The translations under genes were made by a program, and so were the position numbers. Source: Plakobranchus ocellatus (taxonomy: Eukaryota > Mollusca > Gastropoda > Plakobranchidae). From it: a stretch of 22,084 nt of DNA. Positions 9,299 to 19,405 of this stretch are shown here, in pieces. Where the stretch lies: positions 1,452,065 through 1,474,148 of the forward strand of contig BLXT01004491.1 in the NCBI GenBank assembly GCA_019648995.1, written 5' to 3'. Under the pieces are notes generated by a model. It was given only the letters and a program-made list of their open reading frames with translations. It ran no database searches and had not been told where the DNA came from. Positions within the stretch are counted from its first letter, which is position 1. Every line of letters begins with the position of its first letter.

Positions 9299-11191
9299 AA
9301 ACATCTTGACGTATTAAATAATCATACTCATTCCAAATGATGAGGCAACACAATCTGAAGGGAAGCATTAAGCCAGATGGCCTCTCCCAGGAGACCTTCT
9401 CGTGTTAGGACACATACATCTATGTAATATCAAACGAGTAATTCCCGAGACCATTTGCCTCTGCAGGATAAACTTCTGGATAACTACAGCCTGACAAAAC
9501 TAATTCAGAGACGCGGAACAGCCAGTGCCCGCCATGAACCGCACATAGGAGGATAGAGCTGGAGCGAAAAAAGATGGGGAGAAAATGACAATTTAAAAAG
9601 CTCAAAATATTGAAACAGAAAGGAAACTTTCCTGCCTTAAATTTATTGAAATCAAGTGGGACGCCACCGTGTAATGCGTTTAAATTGTCGCCTGGGGCTT
9701 CTTTAGCAAGTTATAAAAATTATAATTGCATTTACCGCACGGTGAAGATAATGTCGAATATTGATCGAGGCATGGCATATTTGTGAAACAATAGACAGTG
9801 TACATAAATTATAAAAATATTATATAGTTTTTCATCTGTGTGCATTTATAACCTGACGGACTTAAAAACTACTACACACTCAAAATAAATTGTACAGTCA
9901 GACACAGTCATATCGACTCGACAAATTACATCTTTTTTTATGTTGTTTTCCTTACTAAGTGAGAGCCTTTGGGAGATCAGAGGTTGACAGGAAATTAAAA
10001 TTTGAATTACAAAATTTATGACAGTTGGAATACTTTGGAGTTATAGTTATTATTTTTATCAAAATACAAAATATTCGCATCTTCTGAAATGCGTTTTCGT
10101 CCATACCTTAAACACACGCCTTATTTCTACCTGAAGACCTTGATTCCGAGCAGACGTAGAGAGTTTATAAAAAATCCTGTGCTTCAGTTATCTTTCCATT
10201 CTAACATGTTTGAGGCTCCGTTTGCTTTTAAAGCAGCCTTAATGTAGAATTCATTCCGCCAGAACTGATGCCACGCAGTGCAGAGAAATCAGTCACAGTT
10301 TCTATTATATGAGAGGGTTAAATATGAAAAAAAACAACATGTGGAACAGAAATATTTTTACTGGTAACTCACTAAAGAGAACAAGAGATTACAAGTGCAG
10401 ACGCTTGTATTCCTACAGGGTTTGTTTAATTAGGAATCCTGTCCTTGTGCTAGCTACACCAAGCCCTTGATTCTTGTTGAGATATCCTCACAAGGATTTA
10501 TAATACAGAACTCGGTAAACATCATCAATTCTCTCGCTAACTATTGACATGATTATTTACAACTCAAAAAAAATGGAAGGAATCGAGATGCAGTTCAACA
10601 AGGGGTTTTTTAAAAGAGATTTTCTGTAAGAGAGTCAAGAAAGAGGGATGAGCATGAACTATTAACAAACTCAAGGAATTTATTGAGTTAGTGTGCTATC
10701 AGTTTTACTTTCATTTTTTTTTCTTCAATCATCTACTCCAGACCTATATGGAGGATGATACGGACCAGTGCTTAGTGCATAAACGAGTTAAGCAAAACAC
10801 AGGAATGCCTAGACCAGGAGACCAGGGGGTATCCACTCCTGAGAAATCTGCTCACACGGATTGTCATACATGGTAGGGTGTAGCCGCAAGGCGCATTTTC
10901 TCTCCGATTCTTGTTCAAACAGCGTCTCAGCTTCGATCTGCTAGTTGAGCATCGGGAGCAAGGCGGAAATGATGGTTGTATCGCAAATCTAGCGCAAATA
11001 CAGGCAGCACTGGTTTGGCTCTGCTTGCTGAACGATGAAGAAGTTGTATCTTTTACATTGTGTCCGGTAATCGTGTTATCTCGTTGCTAATACAAGTTAC
11101 CACTATGATCACTATTTATCCTTTTGACACTGCTGCTATATTTACAATATTTACTTTTCCTTCTAATACTGCTACTGCCGATGTTTTACTC
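9299..11191. other. Gene-free stretch with a GC-richer patch
   Basis: Mostly AT-rich unique DNA. At 10742-10876 there is a short plus-strand open frame preceded by a pyrimidine-rich run ending in CAG, treated separately. From about 10880 to 11040 base composition becomes less AT-rich than the surroundings, but no domain or RNA fold was recognised there. Confidence 0.55.
10742..10876 (+). other. Candidate exon-like open segment, unrecognised
   Basis: A T-rich tract (about 10706-10738) ends at CCAG, a plausible 3' splice site. After it a frame stays open for about 44 codons to TAG, reading MEDDTDQCLVHKRVKQ after the first few residues. The peptide is acidic then basic and shows no domain I know. 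There is no second exon to pair it with and no polyadenylation context was established. It could be a terminal exon of an unknown gene or simply chance. Confidence 0.15.

Positions 11192-11226
<35 letters not shown>
11192..11226. repeat. (CTA)n trinucleotide repeat, left of gap
   Basis: An uninterrupted CTA/ACT run of about 11.7 units continues up to the N block. The same repeat resumes at 12007, so the assembly gap lies inside this microsatellite. Reading frames entering the gap as poly-Leu or poly-Tyr have no meaning as proteins. Confidence 0.97.
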
Positions 11227-12006
11227 NNNNNNNNNNNNNNNNNNNNNNNNNNNNNNNNNNNNNNNNNNNNNNNNNNNNNNNNNNNNNNNNNNNNNNNNNN
11301 NNNNNNNNNNNNNNNNNNNNNNNNNNNNNNNNNNNNNNNNNNNNNNNNNNNNNNNNNNNNNNNNNNNNNNNNNNNNNNNNNNNNNNNNNNNNNNNNNNNN
11401 NNNNNNNNNNNNNNNNNNNNNNNNNNNNNNNNNNNNNNNNNNNNNNNNNNNNNNNNNNNNNNNNNNNNNNNNNNNNNNNNNNNNNNNNNNNNNNNNNNNN
11501 NNNNNNNNNNNNNNNNNNNNNNNNNNNNNNNNNNNNNNNNNNNNNNNNNNNNNNNNNNNNNNNNNNNNNNNNNNNNNNNNNNNNNNNNNNNNNNNNNNNN
11601 NNNNNNNNNNNNNNNNNNNNNNNNNNNNNNNNNNNNNNNNNNNNNNNNNNNNNNNNNNNNNNNNNNNNNNNNNNNNNNNNNNNNNNNNNNNNNNNNNNNN
11701 NNNNNNNNNNNNNNNNNNNNNNNNNNNNNNNNNNNNNNNNNNNNNNNNNNNNNNNNNNNNNNNNNNNNNNNNNNNNNNNNNNNNNNNNNNNNNNNNNNNN
11801 NNNNNNNNNNNNNNNNNNNNNNNNNNNNNNNNNNNNNNNNNNNNNNNNNNNNNNNNNNNNNNNNNNNNNNNNNNNNNNNNNNNNNNNNNNNNNNNNNNNN
11901 NNNNNNNNNNNNNNNNNNNNNNNNNNNNNNNNNNNNNNNNNNNNNNNNNNNNNNNNNNNNNNNNNNNNNNNNNNNNNNNNNNNNNNNNNNNNNNNNNNNN
12001 NNNNNN
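11227..12006. other. Assembly gap (780 N)
   Basis: A run of 780 N. Because both flanks are the same trinucleotide repeat, the missing sequence is probably mostly more CTA/ACT repeat, and the true length may differ from the number of N. Frames of 319-458 codons that cross it are artefacts. Confidence 0.99.
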
Positions 12007-12064
12007 CTACTACTACTACTAATACTACTACTACGACTACTACTACTATTATTACTACTACTAA

Positions 12065-12097
<33 letters not shown>

Positions 12098-12152
12098 AAT
12101 TGCTGCTGCTGCTGCTGCTGTTGCTGCTACTACTACTACTATACCAATATCA
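12007..12152. repeat. (CTA)n then (GCT)n compound trinucleotide repeat
   Basis: Imperfect CTA/ACT units with ATT and ACG variants run to about 12068. They convert to GCT units (about 12069-12125, broken by CAATT near 12097) and return to CTA at 12127-12141. The sharp A-to-G change in the unit followed by a return is typical of point mutation and re-expansion inside one microsatellite. Confidence 0.95.
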
Positions 12153-12185
12153 CCACCACAACTTTTAATGCTAAAATGCAACTAC

Positions 12186-12440
12186 AACTATTACTCTTTC
12201 TTTACTCCTCCCCCTCCTCCTCCCATCTTCCTTCTCCACCTTCTCTTATCCTCCACTCCTTCTCATCCTCATCGCCATTCTTTGCATCATGCTACTTTTT
12301 CTCCCCCTTCTCTTTCTTCTCCTCCTCCTCCTCATCATCATCATCTTCTCTTCCTCTTCCTTATCTTCATTCTTCCTCTCCCCATTCTCATACTCATACC
12401 CATCCTCATTCTTTGTACCTTTCTTCTCTTAATCCTCCTC
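12186..12440. repeat. Polypyrimidine block (CTT, CCT, CAT units)
   Basis: About 250 bases of plus-strand pyrimidine with C-rich triplets such as CCTCCT and CATCAT, ending near 12440. The composition then flips to purine and A-rich sequence on the same strand. Ser/Pro/Leu-rich frames here are by-products of the repeat. Confidence 0.9.
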
Positions 12441-13528
12441 TCCTCGCGAAGCACACATTATCAAAGTAAGAGTGAAAAAATGCAACTCAATCCGACATAA
12501 ACGGTCGATTCCATTTACAACAAAAGAAATAAAAAAAAAAGTAACGTGTTTCAGACATGGCGTAAACAAATTCGTAATTGCGTCAAATCCAAGAAGCCAA
12601 AAAAAGAAAAAAAAAAATAGAGAGAGAGAGAAGGTAAGGAGACACCAGGTTTGCATTAAATATAAGAAGCAAGAAAAAAAAAACACCACACAAACAAAAT
12701 AGAGAAGGTAAGGAAAAAACATCGTTATTGACTGATGTTAGCCTGATTATTCCAAGATAAAAAAGAAAAAGCAGCGAGCAATTATCGTTTAAAACTCCTC
12801 AGTAACATTGGCACTCTTAAACGCTTGAAATCAGGGAACAGTTGACTGAATTCACGTCATTTTCAAAATTTACATAAGCCAAGTCATTGGTGTCAAAAGT
12901 ATAGTCTGGGTATAATATCGTAAAATTTACTGACGTGCCAAATGGTATGAACTTTCAAATTAGACCGAGAATTTCATTCTTTTTGTTTCAAGTTTTATGC
13001 GTGCAATCAGCGAAACAGGCGTTCTATTTATTTCCCGCGCCAGCGCAAGTACATTGATCAACTCGGAACACGGACAGACTTTTAGAGGGTTCACTTGTTA
13101 ACGCATAATTTCTGATCTTGTTATTTTCACGCAAAATTGATTTCAATTGATTTCTGTACAGGTATTTTTAAAAACATATTCATAGCCACGTTCAGGCCTT
13201 GGCATTCTACAACCAAAAGCTCTCTGAGTTATGGTTTTGTATTATTGTCGCGATTAATATTGAGAGTGTGAGGAACAAGGGACTGGTTTTATGGAACACA
13301 CTTTTTGCTACTTAGCATGACAGGTTTATACGGCATTGCATAACTTATAGCATATTTGTGTGTTTCGATTTCCTTTCCATGCCAATCATAGTGGAACAAA
13401 AGTGTTGGATTTTCTTTGTTTCGTTTATTGTTATTGTCAAAATATTATTGACTATAATTATAATTGTGCCATTCTTTATTTTATGCTGTTGTTGTTTTTA
13501 AACTTGTAGATTGGGTCTAGATTATTAC
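12441..13528. other. Gene-free stretch, A-rich at its left end
   Basis: The first 270 bases are A- and G-rich on the plus strand. GAGAAGGTAAGGA appears twice, at 12628-12640 and 12702-12714, each after an AATAGAG-type lead, which suggests an old 74-bp tandem duplication. The remainder is unique AT-rich DNA without a recognisable gene. Confidence 0.6.

Positions 13529-13564
<36 letters not shown>
13529..13564. repeat. (AT)n(GT)n compound microsatellite
   Basis: Six AT units pass directly into twelve GT units, followed by GT-rich remnants to about 13576. A perfect inverted repeat, GCTTGG-T-CCAAGC, lies shortly after at 13594-13606, overlapping the palindrome AAGCATGCTT at 13588-13597. Confidence 0.95.
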
Positions 13565-13565
<1 letters not shown>

Positions 13566-13684
13566 GATGTGTGCGTGCTGATATAAAAAGCATGCTTGGT
13601 CCAAGCGTCGGGGAACAAGATAGTTCTTACCTTTAGGAATTCTCAAATAGTTCGCTTTTGTTTTCCTCGCAGCCTTTACTTTCG

Positions 13685-13985
13685 CCAGATCTTATTGAAC
13701 CTACTTACCCATATAGTGCTGGGTCAACCAGATCTTATTGGACCTAGTTACCCATATAGTGCTGGGTGAACCAGATCTTATTGGACCTAGTTACCCATAT
13801 AGTGCTGGGTCAACCAGATCTTATTGGACCTAGTTACCCATATAGTGCTGGGTCAACCAGATCTTATTGGACCTAGTTACCCATATAGTGCGGGGTCAAC
13901 CAGATCTTATTGGACCTAGTTACCCATATAGTGCTGGGTCAAGCAGATCTTATTGGTCCTAGTTACCCATATAGTGCTGCGTCAA
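13685..13985. repeat. 43-bp minisatellite, 7 units
   Basis: Seven head-to-tail units, each exactly 43 bp, start at 13685, 13728, 13771, 13814, 13857, 13900 and 13943. The unit begins CCAGATCTTATTGG and ends GTGCTGGGTCAA. Units 3, 4 and 6 are identical; units 2 and 5 differ by one base; the edge units 1 and 7 carry the most differences. That pattern (uniform centre, diverged ends) fits unequal crossing-over or gene conversion. Each unit holds a small inverted repeat, ACCCA with TGGGT around an 8-base loop. The array abuts the tRNA-like head at 14011-14085. Confidence 0.98.
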
Positions 13986-14010
13986 CACAGAAGAATAATG
14001 AAAAATTATC

Positions 14011-14085
14011 TTGACTCGGACTGGGCTAACCTCGGACCTCTCTTCGGATAGCCAACTGCTTTACCAATTGAGCCACTGCACCTCC
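14011..14085 (-). mobile_element. tRNA-derived SINE head next to the minisatellite
   Basis: On the minus strand this begins GGAGGTGCAGTGGC at 14085, resembling the 5' end of the 9.1-kb element (GGAGGCGTCGGTGGC). It has a strong A box, TGGCTCAATTGGTA (complement of 14062-14075), and a B-box-like GGTCCGAGGTT (complement of 14028-14038) about 38 bases later. The anticodon arm does not pair as a real tRNA. No SINE body follows: after about 40 bases of AT-rich sequence the minus strand enters the 43-bp minisatellite. It is therefore either a truncated SINE or a head whose body has been replaced or expanded into that array. Confidence 0.6.
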
Positions 14086-14202
14086 ATATGCCTAGTTTGG
14101 GTCTTTTATATAGCCAGTCCACAAAAAGGGGATCTCAGGCTTTCGGGCCCTCCGCCAGGCCAGGGCGCGGGTGGCGGAAGGGTCCCTGCAGATCTCAGAG
14201 CG
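14086..14202 (-). mobile_element. SINE copy 2, lacking B box and 5' end
   Basis: The plus strand matches the complement of the 9.1-kb SINE over its body: AGCCAGTCCACAA, GATCTCAGGCTTTC, GGCCCTCC, GGGCGCGGGTGGC and GGGTCCCTGCAGAT occur in the same order. Between GGTGGC and GGGTCCC copy 1 has 22 bases (9211-9232, containing the B box) while this copy has only GGAA, a net loss of 18 bases. The match stops near 14195, so the A-box region is also gone. A 6-bp ATATGC occurs at both edges (14086-14091 and 14203-14208), a weak candidate target duplication. On the minus strand its 3' end joins directly to the head at 14085, giving a head-to-tail arrangement. Confidence 0.7.
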
Positions 14203-14208
14203 ATATGC

Positions 14209-14865
14209 TTGTATATAAAATATCTGATTGTGTATATACATCATTGTATACATTGAAATATGTGTGCGAATGTGTGTGAACAGGTCTCATTTAGATGCTA
14301 GTAGAATAAATATGAACTATGGTGTTGAGTTATTTTGACTACATATACAGATTAGCATGCTTCATTACCAAGCGATGACTTTTTGGACCTCCTCGACTGA
14401 TTCAACAAGCGAACCGATCCTGATTTTCAAAAACCTTTTTTCCTAAAGTGTAATTAATCACATTTATTTATTTCTCTTAGCATCTCAACGCTTTCCTAGC
14501 TCTGTTCAAGATCGCAGATATTTATCTAAATACAATAGAGCATGTAACTAAATCCCTGGCTTGACTGAATGTTTTGTGCGACTAAACGATTTTTTGTAGA
14601 CATAAAAAAATGAGGATTAGAGTACACTTTCATATCATTCATAGAAAATAGAGGACATGAGGAACTGGATATAAGACGTCCAGTACCTAAAATGATAATT
14701 AGAAATCTTTCAATTTTCAATATAAATGAGTTTTTTAAAAAAAACCACGATAATTGTTCAAAGCAAACACTCAAATATTTCACAAGAATAATCTGTTGAT
14801 CAAGGGAAAGGCTATAGAAACTAAAATATTTTAATTATTCATTTTTACATCGATAGGGCATACAA
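14209..14865. other. Gene-free stretch
   Basis: AT-rich unique DNA between the SINE cluster and the 67-bp minisatellite. An 85-codon minus-strand frame at 14526-14783 has no recognisable domain. Confidence 0.65.
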
Positions 14866-15719
14866 GGATGACTTTTAAAAACAATGCTGACAGGTGGGGA
14901 AAATGAGAAAGAAAATTTGTATTAAAAGAGAGAAACGAGTTTTAGAGACAATGCTGAGAGGTGAGGGTAGTGACAAAGAAGATTTGAATTACAATAGAGA
15001 AACGAGTTTTAAAGATAATGTTGAGAGGTGATGATAGTGAGAAAGAGGATTTGTATTAAAAGGGAGAAACGAATTTTAAAGACAATGTTGAGAGGTGAGG
15101 TTAGGGAGAAAGAAGATTTGTATTAAAAGAGAGAAACGAGTAATGTTTTAAAGAGGTGAGTTTAGGGAGAAAGAAGATTTGTATTTTGTATTAAAAGAGA
15201 GAAACGAGTAATGTTTTAAAGAGGTGAGTTTAGGGAGAAAGAAGATTTGTATTAAAAGGGACAAACGAGTTTTAAAGACAGTGTTGAGAGGTGAGGATAG
15301 AGAGAAAGAAGATTTGTATTAAAAGAGAGAAACGAGTTTTAAAGAGGTGAGTTTAGGGAGAAAGAAGATTTGTATTAAAAGGGACAAACGAGTTTTAAAG
15401 ACAGTGTTGAAAGGTGAGGAAAGGGAGAAAGAAGATTTGTATTAAAAGAGAGAAACGAGTTTTAAAGACAATTTTGAGAGGTGAGGATAGGGAGAAAGAA
15501 GGTTTGTATTAAAAGAGAGAAACGAGTTTTAAAGACAATTTTGAGAGGTGAGGATAGGGAGAAAGAAGATTTGTATTATAAGAGAGAAACGAGTTTTAGA
15601 GACAATTTTGAGAGGTGAGGATAGGGAGAAAGAAGATTTGTATTAAAAGGGAGAAACGAGTTTTAACGACAATGTTGAGAGGTGAGGATAGGGAGAAAGA
15701 AGATTTGTATTAAAAGGAA
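14866..15719. repeat. 67-bp minisatellite, about 13 units, with higher-order structure
   Basis: The unit begins GAAACGAGTTTTAAAGAC and ends GATTTGTATTAAAAGAGA; the plus strand is purine-rich. Anchoring on AAACGAG, units start at 14865/6, 14932, 14999, 15066, 15133, 15201, 15262, 15329, 15385, 15452, 15519, 15586 and 15653. Most are exactly 67 bp. The exceptions follow simple indels: unit 8 is 56 (loses 11 bases around GACAATGTTGA), unit 6 is 61 (same loss plus a TAATG insertion), and unit 5 is 68 (as unit 6 plus a 7-base TTTGTAT duplication). Units 7 and 9 share CAAACGAG and GACAGTGTT variants, so units 6-7 and 8-9 look like copies of a two-unit block. Units 10-12 share AATTTTGAG. Unit 1 is the most diverged. 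Confidence 0.97.
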
Positions 15720-17890
15720 GAACTTAAACTTAAAGAAAAAGCTGATAATCTGAGAAATTCTGTAAGAAAGTATAACAGCATAGATCTGTCTCGTCTATGT
15801 TTTATGAATACAAGATTTATTCCTCCTCGAAATTGGTCTGCCTTATTGTGTTACGCTATCATGGTTACTCTGAATGTGGTTTTGATAATATAAAACGATG
15901 ATGTGTTGTATTTACTTTTGTGGTTTCATCCATCCATAGCCGACTTGTTCAACTTTTAAATCGAGTTTTCTTTTGCTTGGTTTGTGTGTAATTGCATTAT
16001 CGTTTTGAAAAAAATACAATCAAGTATTGAATTATCATTCAATAGCGTCTAAATTTTTATGCACACAAAAGGACTCATTATGTCGTCTATAAATTATGGA
16101 TTACCCGGTCAATAAGTGAGGACTTTTTACTCAAGAAATAAGAAGGATATCGTAATTGATATGTTACTGTAAAGTATAAAACTTTTTCCAATGATTCTTT
16201 TTTACATCATAAAAAATAGATTTTAGCAGAGAGTTAAACGTTTGAAAAACCATTTTGTAATAGCTATACGTTATTAAATGTATAATTACAATCTAGCACA
16301 TAAAATTATACTCTATTAACTTATTTGAATCCAAGAAATTGCTGTAATTCATACAAAAAAGAAAAAAAATCCGGTGACAACCCAAGAATAATCTGAATGT
16401 TATTTTCTATAGATTGCATTAGGTACAAAAGAAACGATTTTTACTCTTGGTTTAAAGCTAAGCAATCATGCTCTTAAAACCCCAATTCCCATTTTACCGA
16501 TTTATTCTAAGGGTAAAATGCGTTAATTTGAGATCCACTGACTTCATAGGCGGAAGCATTAGCAGCTACGAGTAGGAGGCCTAATGGAGTACATACTCTA
16601 GAGTGACATGACACTCGGTGTTGACAAGAACAGAGTTTGCATTGGGAAACCATCAATTCTGGATGTAGCAGTAACCACAGGTGGGGGCCTGGACACAGTG
16701 AAATTTGCTCTACTGATTTTACTCAGAACTGATACCTGACTTCCTTCACACGTTGGTAGATGAAGTTTAATCTGTCATCTGGAGGACGAGATTAATTTTC
16801 AACTTCGAAATCGATATTCTCAAGTTATTCCCCTGCTGTTAGATTCTGAAATAGTCTTCTGAGAGGGGACTTTTTTTCTCTAACTGTGGAAACAGACGGA
16901 ACTGACAGTACTTTTTTTTTAGTGAGACCAGCGTCCTCTTGATTTTGTATGATTGTATAAAAATAATACGCAGATTAAAGATACAACTGATGATAAAGGA
17001 CAGTACATATACATACATACATACATTTTAAATATGACTCACAGTTTTAAAGCGCGACCCCGCCTTTCTGTTCACTAGCGTTCTTCAAGAGAAAGTATTC
17101 TTGACGGCAGATGATAATTTGATATCCTCTATAAATGAAGTCTAATTTTCTCAATCAGGTTGTATGCAGTCCAGTGATTTATCCAACTACTAAATGTAAA
17201 GTTCACAATGGCAGTACAATCATTTATTGTCTTTAGGGCTATGAGCGAATATCCATCCGCTGCTTAAGGTCATAATTAAGGTTGATAACGGGAATTCAAC
17301 GTTAATCGTTAAATGCCTCACTGGCATAAACACGCAATGAAGATGTGTCATCTCGACTCAGCACGCTTGCCAAAGTAAATACAAAAGATCGTCTTTGTCA
17401 AGAATGTTGTGCTGCTCCTGCCAAAGATAACGATGGATCTAGAAGGTCAATAGGCATCTTAATGCTTTCGATCTTTTTTGCTCTCATATATCTCATTCTC
17501 TTTTCCTAACATCCTTCAGTATCATTTTTACCTTTTTGTTTAAATTCTGTTAGGACGGTTTCGAAAAAAACAATCAAAATATTTACAATAGATTGTTTAT
17601 ACTGTGTGCTACAAAAAATGATGTTTTAGAATGAAAACCGTCTCTTTAGCATTTTGCCTCTCGAAGCAATTAATCTAATAAGAGTTGTGCCCAAACTTTC
17701 ACTGTCAGTACTTCACCATTTGTTCCGATCGATAGAGAGTTGGGCAAGTAAACAGAAGAATTTTGATTGAATGTGCGTCTGGCATCTTTTTTTTTTTTGC
17801 GGGCAGGTAAATAAACCATTAAAACATGTCATCTAGTTTGTGAAACTCCACCACAAGGAAAGAAAGAATTGTGCTAAAATATATCGAGTT
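15720..17890. other. Gene-free stretch
   Basis: Long AT-rich unique DNA. It holds a short (CATA)n run near 17008-17026 and homopolymer runs near 16910 and 17790. A 43-codon frame at 16608-16739 reads MTLGVDKNRVCIGKPSILD at its start; it resembles nothing I recognise. No RNA gene or mobile element was identified. Confidence 0.6.
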
Positions 17891-17922
17891 AGGGAAGAGG
17901 GGGGTATAAGACATATGGAGGT

Positions 17923-17929
17923 AGAAATC

Positions 17930-17976
<47 letters not shown>

Positions 17977-18298
17977 TGGTGTGTGAATGAGGGATAGATG
18001 TATTGAGAGAAAGAGAGAGAGAGAGACACACACACACACAGAGAGAGAAAGAGTAAAGAGCGAGTGATAGTGAGATAAATTGAAATATTAATGGACAGAT
18101 GGGGAAAGGGATACACAGACTAACAGATATATAGTAGCTAAATAGATAGATGGATAGATTGGTAAAAATAGGTATAGAGAGATATAGATAGGGAGGTGGG
18201 TAAATGAGAGATTTAAAGAAAGAGATATACAAAGACAAAGAGAGAGAGGATAGATAAAAAGATTGATGGACCAGATGGACATAGAGACAGATAGATAC

Positions 18299-18350
<52 letters not shown>
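17923..18350. repeat. Polypurine block with two (GA)n cores
   Basis: About 430 bases of mainly purine plus strand. GA-rich sequence with a (CA)n insert near 18027-18040 is followed by GATA/GACA-type units and then a long pure (AG)n core at about 18301-18349. A T-poor A-rich zone continues to about 18480. The 205-codon minus-strand frame across this block is a low-complexity Ser/Leu/Tyr/Ile reading, not a gene. Confidence 0.95.
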
Positions 18351-18352
<2 letters not shown>

Positions 18353-18795
18353 CAATTCCTCTGTGTTAGGGTGTAAAGCAGCTATACTGATTGTTGCAGC
18401 AACCAGAAGAAACTGCAGAAAAAAAAAAAGAAACAAACAAAAAGAATAGAAAGAAAAGAAATGTTCTAGTTTTTAGATAGATTGGAGAACAAATTGTTCG
18501 AAGGTTGACTGAAAGTCCCCGTGGAATGAGAAAAGCCTGTCAATGTTTGCTCTGAAATACCATTGATTTCCGTTCAAGCCGTCAAGCCCTCACTGCCACT
18601 TTGCTCCACCCGGTTTCTTCCTCGAAACTCTTCAGTCCTTTGGTGTCTGCATTTTGAAAACTACTTTTTGTTCTTCTTTTTTCTTTCTCTCCTGTGTCTC
18701 CCTCAATGCATATTTGTTTGGTGAATGTATATTATTTATATATGACTACTTAAATAGTTTTCAAATTAGCTACTTATGAATCTTCCTCTTCTTTT

Positions 18796-18796
<1 letters not shown>
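18351..18796. other. Gene-free stretch
   Basis: A-rich at the left (to about 18480) and then unique sequence, becoming CT-rich before the tetranucleotide block. Nothing gene-like was recognised. Confidence 0.65.
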
Positions 18797-18859
<63 letters not shown>

Positions 18860-18886
18860 TTACCTATCTATCTAACTATATATTTA

Positions 18887-18925
<39 letters not shown>

Positions 18926-19018
18926 GCCTGTCTGTCTGTCTATCTGTCTGCCTGTCTGTCTGTCTGTCTGTCTGTCTGTATGTCTGTCTGTCTATCCATC
19001 TATCTATCCATCTGTCGT
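18797..19018. repeat. (TATC)n / (TCTG)n tetranucleotide block
   Basis: About 16 near-perfect TATC units (18797-18859) pass through degenerate units (18860-18886) into a long TCTG run (18887 to about 18992) with scattered TATC, GCC and TATG variants. It ends in ATCC/ATCT units near 19015. Two related tetranucleotides in series indicate one microsatellite that mutated and re-expanded. The Leu/Ser/Ile/Tyr/Cys-rich plus-strand frame here is a translation of the repeat. Confidence 0.97.
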
Positions 19019-19386
19019 GCTGTCTGTCTCTGCATATTTATATAGAGATTGCCTCTATTTACGGTCTTGTTATATTCATCCATTTATGTTTCTCTGTTTT
19101 TCTCTCTCCATCTTTGTTTTTTTTTTAATATCCAATACTATCCCCATCACACAATCTTTTCCCCTTTCGGCGATTCCTATTACCATTAAATGCCTTCATC
19201 TAAGTACCTTGCTTTATTCACTGCGTAATTGCATGTTCTTATACTCTGTTATGAAATAATGCAACCTTGACGAGTTTAAGATAAGTAATTAAAACAAAAA
19301 CTAATAATTCGCTTTTGTCCTTTTTTTTTAAGAATCACTTTTCTGCAGCAAGGTTTTTCCCCCTCTTCATGTAAATGTTTTCTAGG
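19019..19386. other. Gene-free stretch
   Basis: T- and C-rich unique sequence trailing from the tetranucleotide block, with T runs near 19117 and 19320. No gene was recognised. It ends at the left direct repeat of the insertion at 19406. Confidence 0.65.
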
Positions 19387-19405
19387 TGATACATCAGCAT
19401 CAATT
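19387..19405. repeat. Left 19-bp direct repeat
   Basis: TGATACATCAGCATCAATT at 19387-19405 recurs without mismatch at 19549-19567. An exact 19-bp match at a distance of 162 bases is very unlikely by chance and has the length of a retrotransposition target-site duplication. Confidence 0.9.

Noticed and set aside
11060-12500. Open frames of 319-458 codons across the gap
   Set aside because: They consist almost wholly of undetermined residues from N plus homopolymeric readings of the trinucleotide repeat.
12472-12722. Lys/Asn-rich plus-strand and Phe-rich minus-strand frames
   Set aside because: Both come from A-rich low-complexity sequence with a 74-bp duplication; no domain.
14866-15719. Regular repeats considered as a CRISPR array
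   Set aside because: There are no unique spacers; the units are contiguous and diverged, in clearly eukaryotic DNA.
16608-16739. 43-codon frame with balanced composition
   Set aside because: Too short and unrecognised; flanking splice signals are weak, so it is not listed as a gene.
17819-18436. 205-codon minus-strand frame
   Set aside because: It spans the polypurine block and is composed of Ser, Leu, Tyr and Ile from the repeat; signal-peptide-like starts are a by-product of hydrophobic codons.
18776-19045. 89-codon frame with regular Leu-Ser-Ile-Tyr / Cys-Leu-Ser-Val pattern
   Set aside because: Direct translation of TATC and TCTG tetranucleotides.
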